From CAZVWH01 sp964631175 (lineage in GTDB: Bacteria; Planctomycetota; Phycisphaerae; Sedimentisphaerales; Anaerobacaceae): DNA of 14,728 bases. The stretch lies in NCBI GenBank assembly GCA_964631175.1, contig CAZVWH010000073.1, positions 1 to 14,728 on the forward strand, given 5' to 3'. Each line of letters begins with the position of its first letter. Within the stretch, counting starts at the first letter, position 1. Position numbers and translations under genes: made by a program. Below, piece by piece: positions 6,159 through 12,395 of the stretch. The notes under the pieces are model-generated. The model was given only the letters and a program-made list of their open reading frames with translations, made no database searches and had not been told where the DNA came from.

Positions 6159-6338
6159 ATGGATGATGTTCCAAAAGACGAATTTGAGGAGAATGGATGC
6201 TATAATTGTAAATGGCGTGAACCGAGATATAGTAATTTAACTCAAAATGATATGAATAACGTACCAGGGGATATCAAGTGTAAAAAAACACAAGAGATAC
6301 ACAAATTTTTGGACACTTGTAACTGTAACGGGTGGTAA
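6159..6338 (+). CDS. Small cysteine-rich protein (59 aa), paralogue of the preceding frame
   Basis: Begins MDDVPKDEFEENGCYNCKWRE and ends in ..TCNCNGW. Cysteines are at 14, 17, 41, 54 and 56, giving C-x2-C-x23-C-x12-C, nearly identical to the frame at 5954-6121. Across the last spacer the two proteins align as C-[QK]-K-[DT]-Q-[QE]-x-H-x3-D-[ST]-C, so they are probably divergent paralogues. The acidic N-terminus and the cysteine pairs suggest a small zinc-binding protein. No Shine-Dalgarno is obvious. The gene is short, so confidence rests on the paralogy. Confidence 0.6.
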   Translation: MDDVPKDEFEENGCYNCKWREPRYSNLTQNDMNNVPGDIKCKKTQEIHKFLDTCNCNGW

Positions 6339-6356
6339 AAACAGGACTCTTAAAAA

Positions 6357-6383
6357 ATAACAATAATTAAAGCCCTGAAAAAA
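6357..6383 (+). repeat. Shared leader sequence, copy 2 (upstream of small gene 3)
   Basis: ATAACAATAATTAAAGCCCTG followed by a run of A matches copy 1 at 6121-6143. It lies 16 bases before the ATG at 6400. It sits between two genes that encode different cysteine folds, so it is not simply part of a duplicated coding unit. Confidence 0.45.
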
Positions 6384-6399
6384 AGCGAATGGATATAAA

Positions 6400-6573
6400 A
6401 TGGAAAAACCAAAATGTCCGAAATGCAAATCTGCTTTTGAGTATGACCCCGAACACGACCCAAAAACTGATCATGGTACAGTTCGGGCAATATGTCGTAA
6501 TTGTGGGCAATTCTTTGAGTTTGACCCATATCAATCTAATGACGACAGTGAATGGAACTCTGTGATACAATAG
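6400..6573 (+). CDS. Small zinc-ribbon protein (57 aa)
   Basis: Starts MEKPKCPKCKSAFEYDPE and continues to AICRNCGQFFEFDP, with an acidic tail. Two CxxC knuckles (Cys6/Cys9 and Cys32/Cys35) separated by 22 residues form a classical four-Cys zinc ribbon. Each knuckle is followed by a similar aromatic-acidic segment (SAFEYDP, QFFEFDP). Such stand-alone ribbons often bind nucleic acid or act as adaptors. Nothing here tells the partner. It lies 61 bp after the 59-residue Cys-rich gene, and no promoter is clear. Confidence 0.65.
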   Translation: MEKPKCPKCKSAFEYDPEHDPKTDHGTVRAICRNCGQFFEFDPYQSNDDSEWNSVIQ

Positions 6574-6872
6574 ATTTGTGTCTTGTTCAGATCTTGAGAG
6601 TATGGAGTGCTTTGATTTACTATAGCTTTGAGCAAGCTAAGGTCGCGTCAGCTGTCTTTGTACCTCAGGCAGCGTCACCTTGGTATGGAGATTCACCAGA
6701 AAAACAGCCCTAAAAGAATTCAAAAGATCCTGAATAGCTGCAAATCTGAGACGTTTCTTTGATATTGTGGAATATTTAACGTCCCATAAGATATGTTATG
6801 TTTCATTCAGTCTTTATTTTTGAATGGATTGTCGTATTATTGTAATTTGGGTTATTTCCTGAATAACTTATT
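6574..6872. other. Intergenic stretch between convergent genes; possible remnant frame
   Basis: No confident gene. On the + strand 6628-6762 a frame starting with TTG encodes a basic 44-residue peptide (LSKLRSRQLSLYLRQ.., ending ..CKSETFL) with protein-like composition but no recognisable family. It could be a gene remnant. No terminator hairpin with a T-run is visible for either flanking gene. Confidence 0.4.
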
Positions 6873-8480
6873 CTAAATGGAACTATTTCCGCCATATACA
6901 CGATTAGCAGTTTCTGAAAGATTCTCCCACATAGTGGCAACTCTATCTAACAGGCCCAAATTCTGAAGAACTATAGAGATGTTAACCGTAGAATCAGTAG
7001 CAGAAAAATTATTGACCATATAACGATCAAGGTTAATAAGCGACGATGCAAACTTTATTCTGTTACAGTAAAGCAGAGCTGTTTTATAATGTAATGCGAG
7101 TGTATCTCCATCAAAATATTCCGTTTCTATAAGTTTATTTAGTGCAGCGTGTGTTTGACCAGCTTCCAACAAACATAATGAAAGCTTGGTACGGGCTCTG
7201 GCATATGTTGGGTTTATTTCTAAAGCGGTATGAAACGATTCAATAGCGTCATTTATACGACCAACGCTTATCAATAGCACACCGAGTCTGTAGTACAGAT
7301 CAGGATTCTGCGCAGAAAATTTAATTTGCTGCTGATGTGCTTCAATAACAGCATTTAAAAGGTCTATCGAGGCAACCGTATTATTAAAGGATACATTTTC
7401 TGAAAGAGCCTCCTTGAGTAATAACTTAGCGGTTTCAGCAAATAAAAAGGAGCTGTTCGGCAGAATAGCTGCGGCCAATGATAATGTAGCTAAGGCGTCT
7501 GAAGCGCAACCGTCCAGTTTTTGAGCCGTTGCCACACCAACATACGCATCGACTATTTTGTCATTTATCTCAACCGCTCTGTTGAATTGTTGTGCCGCAA
7601 GATGCTCAGCTCCCATTTGCAAATATTGTGTTCCGAGTTTTACTGTAGCATCCAAAAAATCAGGGCAAATACGAAGCGCTTGTTGATATTGTGAAACCGC
7701 CTCACCGGTAGCGCCCAACATGCTCAGAATGTCTGCTTGCTTGGCAACCAATTCTGGCCTATCAGATTGCTGAGCTGATATATCTTCAAGCTGCTCAAGC
7801 GCTGCGTGAAGCTGTCCTTTCTGGATAAGCTGATCTATGTTATCATCTTCGATCAGAAAGCTGTCAGGATGTATTAAAATCGCGGTATTAAAAGTTACAA
7901 TAGCTTTCGAATATTCATCATTGGCAATGTATAAATGTCCAAGCGTTACAAGTGTTGATATATCATCAGGGTATTGGTCTTTTAATTGCTCGTACTGCTG
8001 AATTGTTTTTTCCAGTTGGCCGTTTTTAAAATATATAGCAGCCAGCCGCTGGCAGGGAAATCGAAGATAGCTTTTAAATTTTAAACAGTCCTGATAAAAC
8101 TCCACAGCTTGAGATTCTTTGCCAAGTCTTTCATAACAATGCCCAAGGGCATAAAGGGCCGTGGTATTATTTGGCTTGTTTACATAGACAGTGTTTAGCT
8201 CTTCAATTGCCTCGTACAAATTGTTCTTGTGCAGACATATAGCCGCAGCCGCCATACGGCCATGTGTGCATGATGGATTCTCAAAAAGATAGAATCTGAG
8301 CTGGTCCTGTGCGGCGTCGAGCTTCATATCACCTATCAGATCTATGATTTTGCTTAACTGATGATGTTGTACGGATAGGCTATCATCCTTCGGGAGTTTG
8401 GCACCATTTAGCCAATTCCATATTAAATCAGCCGTATCGGCTGTTATCGCCCTGCCAAATATTTCCAATAATCCACCCAT
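6873..8480 (-). CDS. Tetratricopeptide-repeat (TPR) protein
   Basis: A 535-residue, probably cytoplasmic protein with no signal peptide or membrane segment. The N-terminus (GGLLEIFGRAITADTADLIWNWL) is not TPR-like and may be a family-specific cap. TPR helices cover about 74-205, 245-341 and 394-455. The clearest units are NTTALYALGHCYERLGKESQAVEFYQDCL, ISTLVTLGHLYIANDEYSKAIVTFNTAILIHP and PDLYYRLGVLLISVGRINDAIESFHTALEINP, with the usual Gly/Ala/Ala/Pro positions. Repeats in the middle (206-240) and at about 342-393 are degenerate. The role is probably protein-protein scaffolding; no enzymatic domain is seen. It lies 231 bp downstream of the response regulator on the same strand, with no strong Shine-Dalgarno. 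Confidence 0.88.
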   Translation of the reverse strand: MGGLLEIFGRAITADTADLIWNWLNGAKLPKDDSLSVQHHQLSKIIDLIGDMKLDAAQDQLRFYLFENPSCTHGRMAAAAICLHKNNLYEAIEELNTVYVNKPNNTTALYALGHCYERLGKESQAVEFYQDCLKFKSYLRFPCQRLAAIYFKNGQLEKTIQQYEQLKDQYPDDISTLVTLGHLYIANDEYSKAIVTFNTAILIHPDSFLIEDDNIDQLIQKGQLHAALEQLEDISAQQSDRPELVAKQADILSMLGATGEAVSQYQQALRICPDFLDATVKLGTQYLQMGAEHLAAQQFNRAVEINDKIVDAYVGVATAQKLDGCASDALATLSLAAAILPNSSFLFAETAKLLLKEALSENVSFNNTVASIDLLNAVIEAHQQQIKFSAQNPDLYYRLGVLLISVGRINDAIESFHTALEINPTYARARTKLSLCLLEAGQTHAALNKLIETEYFDGDTLALHYKTALLYCNRIKFASSLINLDRYMVNNFSATDSTVNISIVLQNLGLLDRVATMWENLSETANRVYGGNSSI

Positions 8481-8711
8481 ACCTCACTCGCCAAATAAAA
8501 TAGTGAAAATGATTGACACAAAAAGTATCGACAATATGGCTGGGCTGATTAATCCTCGTAAGGTTAATAAGTCAATTGGCCGTCAACTTTGTTCTGGGTA
8601 TGTGGCGATTGTGTTTGATGTAGGGATTGTTGCAATTCTAAAAGACAGTTATCGGATTCTTAATTGGTTGGTTGTCCAGCAATAGCACAAATATTTTTCA
8701 GGCTCTCAACC

Positions 8712-9188
8712 TTATTTTGTCATCTGGGTTGATCTTTCTATCTGGCTTAAATACGCCAATGTGCGTTCGAGCTTATCGCTCAAATGCTTTAATTTAAGCA
8801 TTGTCTTAACTCTTGTTACAAGCTCCAGCTTGTTCACGGGTTTACTAATAAAGTCATCCGTACCGGAATCGATTCCTCGTTCGATATCGCCGAATTCGTT
8901 CAGTGCGGTTACCATAATCACAGGAATGTCACTTGACTTAGGATCGTTCTTTATTCTCTTGCAAACTTCAAATCCGCTCATTTTAGGCATCATCACGTCC
9001 AGTAAAATTAAATCGGGGGCGTTATTGCCTATAATTTTCAGTGCCTCCAGTCCATCACGTGCCGGAACAGTCTCACAATTTAGATCCTCAAGATAGGCCT
9101 GAAGAAGCTCAAGACTTGGCTCATCGTCGTCAACAACAAGCACAATTGGCGTTTTGTCCTTTTCTTGTTCTGCTCTTTTTCGATTCAT
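8712..9188 (-). CDS. Stand-alone response regulator (CheY-like receiver)
   Basis: A 158-residue single receiver domain without a DNA-binding output domain. Numbered from the chosen start, the acidic pocket is Asp20-Asp22 (VVDDDEPS), the phospho-acceptor is Asp64 (LILLDVMMPKMSGFEV), the switch Thr is Thr94 (IMVTAL) and the conserved Lys is Lys116 (ISKPV). The C-terminus (LKLKHLSDKLERTLAYLSQIE) is a helical extension of the kind that follows receivers in multi-component regulators. I chose the ATG at 9188 because AGGAG lies 10 bases upstream. An in-frame ATG at 9236 would add an unlikely hydrophobic leader. It may be phosphorylated by the soluble kinase at 10339. Confidence 0.92.
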   Translation of the reverse strand: MNRKRAEQEKDKTPIVLVVDDDEPSLELLQAYLEDLNCETVPARDGLEALKIIGNNAPDLILLDVMMPKMSGFEVCKRIKNDPKSSDIPVIMVTALNEFGDIERGIDSGTDDFISKPVNKLELVTRVKTMLKLKHLSDKLERTLAYLSQIERSTQMTK

Positions 9189-9206
9189 AAGAAAAATGCT
9201 CCTGAT
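9189..9206 (-). promoter_or_regulatory. Ribosome binding site fixing the response regulator start
   Basis: On the minus strand CAGGAGCATTTTTCTT directly precedes the ATG at 9188. AGGAG stands 10 bases from the start codon, which decides between this and the upstream in-frame ATG at 9236. Confidence 0.65.
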
Positions 9207-9208
9207 AA

Positions 9209-9228
9209 CCCCCAAATAAATTTGGGGG
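9209..9228. repeat. 20-bp palindrome CCCCCAAAT/ATTTGGGGG
   Basis: CCCCCAAAT (9209-9217) pairs with ATTTGGGGG (9220-9228) around AA. On the minus strand it follows the DJ-1 gene by about 27 bases and precedes the response regulator by 21. It could terminate or attenuate, but no long T-run follows. TTTAGCCC occurs on the minus strand both at its edge and at the DJ-1 stop codon, suggesting repeat-derived sequence. Confidence 0.55.
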
Positions 9229-9254
9229 CTAAACAATTCCAGTAAAACTGAGGG

Positions 9255-9773
9255 CTAAATATTTGTTAATTTCTCCAAGATCGCGGTGCAAAAGGCCGGC
9301 AAATCGTCAGGTTTGCGTGATGTAATCAGGTTGCCGTTCACAATACATTCATCGTCCACATAATCTGCGCCGGCATTCGTAATATCATCCTTAATTGCCA
9401 TAAAACAGGTGGCCTTTTTGCCTCTGAAAATCTTCGTGCTGCATAACAGCCATCCGCCGTGACAAATAGCTGCTATAACCTTGTCTGCATTTACCATATC
9501 GTTAGCAAACTTTATCACTTCATTGCTTCTTCGCATAAAATCAGGCGCAAAGCCGCCCGGCACAATCATACAATCATAGTCAGAGGCCTTAGCTTCTTTG
9601 ACGGAGATCCCCGATATACAGGGATAACCCTCTTTAGAATGATATTCCTTTTTTGCCTCCGCAGCAACGAAATTAACTTCCATCCCTGCTTCTTTTAGCC
9701 GATAGTATGGATACCAGACTTCAAGAACCTGATACATCTCGTCAACCATAATAGCTGCTTTTTTCGCTGCCAT
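9255..9773 (-). CDS. DJ-1/PfpI family protein (class I glutamine amidotransferase-like)
   Basis: About 172 residues with the DJ-1/PfpI fold. The nucleophile elbow AAICHGGWLL carries Cys104-His105. VPGGFAPDFMRR (71-82) and a C-terminal ITSRKPDDLPAF segment (SRxPDDLP) are typical of PfpI-type members. Near the N-terminus the usual FE.. acidic position appears as Tyr14-Gln15 (MYQVLEVWYPYYRLKEAG), so the acid that pairs with the cysteine may be altered or supplied by another Glu. Family members include deglycases, chaperones and peptidases, so the exact reaction is uncertain. Start: an ATG at 9779 overlaps the preceding stop codon, but GGAG is 8 bases before the ATG at 9773, so I prefer 9773. It is coupled to the upstream 89-residue gene. 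Confidence 0.88.
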   Translation of the reverse strand: MAAKKAAIMVDEMYQVLEVWYPYYRLKEAGMEVNFVAAEAKKEYHSKEGYPCISGISVKEAKASDYDCMIVPGGFAPDFMRRSNEVIKFANDMVNADKVIAAICHGGWLLCSTKIFRGKKATCFMAIKDDITNAGADYVDDECIVNGNLITSRKPDDLPAFCTAILEKLTNI

Positions 9774-9778
9774 TTTCA

Positions 9779-10048
9779 TTACTCCTTTTCGATACTGCTG
9801 TGAATTTCGATAAATTGGCGTACTTCGGGTCTGATATAGAGCTTATCAATATCCAACAGTTTAGAGACCGCCTCGGCACAAATCGCTGCTGAATCAGCCG
9901 ATACTGCCTGCGTATCCACAAAGAAAATCTTCTCACCCTTTACGGTGCAAAGCCCCCCACCACTACCGCCAAGCGGTTCGCTTCGAATTGAGACACCTTT
10001 AGCCTCCAACAACGCCAAAAGTTCTTCTAAAATCCGCTGCTCGTTCAT
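9779..10048 (-). CDS. Conserved small protein of unknown function (89 aa)
   Basis: A soluble 89-residue protein with a glycine-rich turn (EPLGGSGGGLCTVKG, 24-38) followed by a strand (KIFFVDTQA) and a helix (DSAAICAEAVSKLLDID). The C-terminus is LYIRPEVRQFIEIHSS. I do not know a named family, but the composition is that of a genuine folded protein. It is the first gene of the minus-strand group and its TAA overlaps the DJ-1 upstream ATG by one base (TAATG). The two proteins are therefore probably translated together, and a shared redox or stress role is possible but unproven. Confidence 0.8.
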   Translation of the reverse strand: MNEQRILEELLALLEAKGVSIRSEPLGGSGGGLCTVKGEKIFFVDTQAVSADSAAICAEAVSKLLDIDKLYIRPEVRQFIEIHSSIEKE

Positions 10049-10338
10049 TTATCGTACCACGTATCGCGCATATCGTATTGTGCATATCCTCGTTCAAGAA
10101 AAACTATGTCAAAAGTCGATATAGATACTTGTAAGTCAATATGTTCTCTTAGATAATAATCAGTACTCTCTCGCAGTTTGATTGGTGGATGTCATTGCGA
10201 GCGAAGCGAAGCAATCTATAGTGTCCGATACAATAAGATTGCCACGGCCTGCAAGGCAGGCCTCGCAATGACAACTGCTCGAATCATATGCGACAGGTAC
10301 TATAAGCAAATGATAAATTTTATAGCAGGAGCAGACAG
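10049..10338. other. Divergent intergenic region
   Basis: This region separates the minus-strand group from the + strand kinase. It holds the TIR-bounded repeat at 10191-10272 and two GCATATC copies 14 bp apart (10068-10074 and 10082-10088). On the minus strand TTGACA (plus 10107-10112) is a perfect -35 hexamer, but no good -10 lies at the right distance. Confidence 0.5.
10191..10272. repeat. TIR-bounded palindromic element, GTCATTGCGAG type (copy C)
   Basis: Perfect 11-bp ends GTCATTGCGAG (10191-10201) and CTCGCAATGAC (10262-10272) bound the element. Internal stems are GCAATCT/AGATTGC (10211-10217 with 10236-10242) and GGCCTGC-AAG-GCAGGCC (10246-10262). The plan matches copies A and B, with TIRs, a CGAAG stretch and an AATCT/AGATT stem, but the end sequence is of the GTCATTGCGA type found widely as a dispersed repeat in bacteria. 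Confidence 0.8.
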
Positions 10339-11130
10339 TTGACAAGTATTATCGAAAAACGCCGCTCTTTGCACAGAGACCTTGAGAAACAACGAGAGCA
10401 AAGCAGTTATTTGCAATCTCAGCTAACCAATCTTCAAGCACTTGCCAACATCGGCGCCGCCAGTTATATGGTAGCCCACGAAATCAATAACCTTCTTACA
10501 CCTTTGGCTAATTACGCCGACCTTGCGTTAAAGAATAGCAATGACAGCGCTCTGGCGGAAAAGGCGCTTGATAAGACCGTTCGGGGCTGTGAGCGGGCAA
10601 CCAAAGTAATGGACAGTATATTGGCTATGGCGAACGGCCAAAAGCAAAAAAAAGAAGACGTACGATTGATTACTTTGGTTGAAGACGTTTTTACTTGTTT
10701 ATGCCGAGATTTTGCAAAGGATAGTATAACAGTAAAAATCCAGATCCCTGAAGATTTAAAAGTATGGGCTGTGCCTGTTCAGATTCAGCATGTCCTGATG
10801 AATTTGATTCTTAATGCTCGCGACGCTATGCTGCCGCGAGGTGGAATTCTAACAATTACAGCCACGGAAAGCAACGATGCCACCTGCCTCGAAGTAACCG
10901 ATACTGGTTGTGGTATTGAGCCAGCCAATTTAAAAAAAATCTTCGAGCCGTTTTTTACTACAAAGACAAGTCAAGACTCACCTTCTGAACGCTGCGGTTC
11001 AGGTCTCGGCCTTTCATTTTGCAAGAAGATAGTAGAAACCCACGATGGCTGTATTTCGATTGAATCTGAAATAAGGCATGGAAGCAGATTTATAATAACC
11101 TTGCCCAAACCACCGTTAGGTGATAGCTGA
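10339..11130 (+). CDS. Soluble sensor-less histidine kinase (NtrB-like catalytic core)
   Basis: A 263-residue kinase with a TTG start, supported by AGGAG 7 bases upstream. A coiled-coil-like N-terminus (LEKQREQSSYLQSQLTNLQAL) leads into the HisKA dimerisation domain with phospho-acceptor His47 in VAHEINNLLTPLANYA. The HATPase domain has the N box (HVLMNLILNARDAM, Asn155 and Asn159), G1 box (DTGCGI, 188-193), F box (IFEPFFTTK, 201-209) and G2 box (GSGLGLSF, 220-227). There is no transmembrane segment, PAS or GAF domain, so the signal probably comes through a partner. The stand-alone receiver encoded at 8712-9188 is the nearest candidate target. It precedes the CNNM gene by two bases. Confidence 0.93.
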   Translation: MTSIIEKRRSLHRDLEKQREQSSYLQSQLTNLQALANIGAASYMVAHEINNLLTPLANYADLALKNSNDSALAEKALDKTVRGCERATKVMDSILAMANGQKQKKEDVRLITLVEDVFTCLCRDFAKDSITVKIQIPEDLKVWAVPVQIQHVLMNLILNARDAMLPRGGILTITATESNDATCLEVTDTGCGIEPANLKKIFEPFFTTKTSQDSPSERCGSGLGLSFCKKIVETHDGCISIESEIRHGSRFIITLPKPPLGDS

Positions 11131-11132
11131 CC

Positions 11133-12395
11133 GTGGCTCAGGTTTATCAAAATATCGGCCATTTTGTATTGATGTTATTGCTACTGGTTTGCTCTGCCTT
11201 TTTCTCAGGGGCCGAAACTGCTTTTTTCAATCTTTCCCGCAGGCAGATTAAATTGCTGCAAACGTCCAGCCGTAAACTGCAAAACTTAACAGCGAGGCTC
11301 CTATATAAACCCAAACGATTGCTTAGTTGTCTGTTGTTCGGCAATATGGTTGTAAATGTTCTGTTTTACTCCCTCGCCAGCGTTCTTACAGTTCAAATAG
11401 GCCGGCAAATGGGACTGACTGTTGCTTCGGTTACCGCCCTAATTGCGTTTGTAGTCCTGGTATTGTTTGGTGAAATATTGCCAAAATCGTTTGCCTACGC
11501 AAATTCCAAATCTTTCAGTGTCACTACCGCCCTGCCGGCGTTTCTTTGCTTACAGCTTTTTACGCCAATTATATTTGTGTTCAGATTCTTTATTGTGGAG
11601 CCATCTTTACGGCTTCTTCTGGGACCGCAGCCGACTGTCAGACCAATGACCACAAGCGAATTCAAATCTTTATTCGAGCAAGTGCGAAAACGAGGATTGA
11701 TTACCGCTGATGAGAATAAAGTATTAATGGAAACAATTCAATTTGGCTTCCTTAAGGTACGCCATGTTATGCAACCACGGGTGGATATGACTGTCTGTGC
11801 TATTACAGATTCAGCCTCGCAGGCTCGCCAAATAATGCAGAAAAATAATTTAACTAAACTGCCCGTCTATAGTGGTACGGTTGATAACATAATCGGATTG
11901 GTACACCTGCGCCGCCTTCTACTTGAGCCTACTGTCTCACTGCAGGATACTATCGAGAAGGTACACTTTGTGCCGGAGCAAAAAACAGTAGAGTCTTTGT
12001 TGGAATTTTTCCGTAACAGCGGCATTGACACAGCCATAGTAGTAGATGAATACGGAGGAATCGCAGGTCTTGTCCAAATGGAGGACATTGCTGAGGAGCT
12101 GGTAGGTCCCATTGAGGTTACAGAACAAATTGAGCCTATTGAAAAAATAGGGCCTTTCGAATATCGATTATCAGGCAGCTTACCCATTCATGATTGGGCC
12201 GAGGCCTTTGGCGTTGAGCCTGACGAAACTCGCTTATCCACAGTTGGCGGGCTTGTGACCGCTCTTGTTGGCAGGATACCTAAGACTGGCGATGTTGCAT
12301 ACTTGAAGAATTTGAAATTTACCGTTGCGCAAATGCGAAGACATCGAATTGAAACTATCATATTGACTTTTGAGCCGATCTCAACAAATGATTAG
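11133..12395 (+). CDS. CNNM/CBS-domain divalent-cation transporter family protein (CorC/HlyC type)
   Basis: A 420-residue inner-membrane protein. The CNNM (DUF21) domain spans about 1-165, with SGAETAFFNLSR (25-36) and GEILPK (113-118), the conserved landmarks around the ion site. A Bateman module follows: CBS1 about 210-262 with the loop HVMQPRVDM, and CBS2 about 270-326 with VVDEYGGIAGLVQMEDIAEELVGPI. The C-terminal CorC_HlyC domain (about 340-417) has RLSGSLPIHDW and TVGGLV. Members export or transport Mg2+ or Co2+. The start is a GTG two bases after the kinase stop, without a clear Shine-Dalgarno, so translation is probably coupled. An internal ATG at residue 14 is too late, because it would remove part of the first membrane segment. 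Confidence 0.92.
   Translation: MAQVYQNIGHFVLMLLLLVCSAFFSGAETAFFNLSRRQIKLLQTSSRKLQNLTARLLYKPKRLLSCLLFGNMVVNVLFYSLASVLTVQIGRQMGLTVASVTALIAFVVLVLFGEILPKSFAYANSKSFSVTTALPAFLCLQLFTPIIFVFRFFIVEPSLRLLLGPQPTVRPMTTSEFKSLFEQVRKRGLITADENKVLMETIQFGFLKVRHVMQPRVDMTVCAITDSASQARQIMQKNNLTKLPVYSGTVDNIIGLVHLRRLLLEPTVSLQDTIEKVHFVPEQKTVESLLEFFRNSGIDTAIVVDEYGGIAGLVQMEDIAEELVGPIEVTEQIEPIEKIGPFEYRLSGSLPIHDWAEAFGVEPDETRLSTVGGLVTALVGRIPKTGDVAYLKNLKFTVAQMRRHRIETIILTFEPISTND

Noticed and set aside
5954..6573. The small Cys-rich genes as an integron cassette array
   Set aside because: The repeated leader is A-rich and not palindromic, has no attC-like R'/L' boxes, and no integrase is present in the window.
8398..8685. 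Plus-strand open frame of 95 codons overlapping the TPR gene start
   Set aside because: Its first third is antisense to the TPR coding sequence, and the remainder has no family resemblance or ribosome binding site. A short hydrophobic minus-strand frame in the same place is equally plausible.
10084..10112. Promoter on the minus strand for the 89-residue gene
   Set aside because: TTGACA is perfect, but the hexamer at the 17-bp position is GGATAT, a poor -10. I did not list it as a feature.
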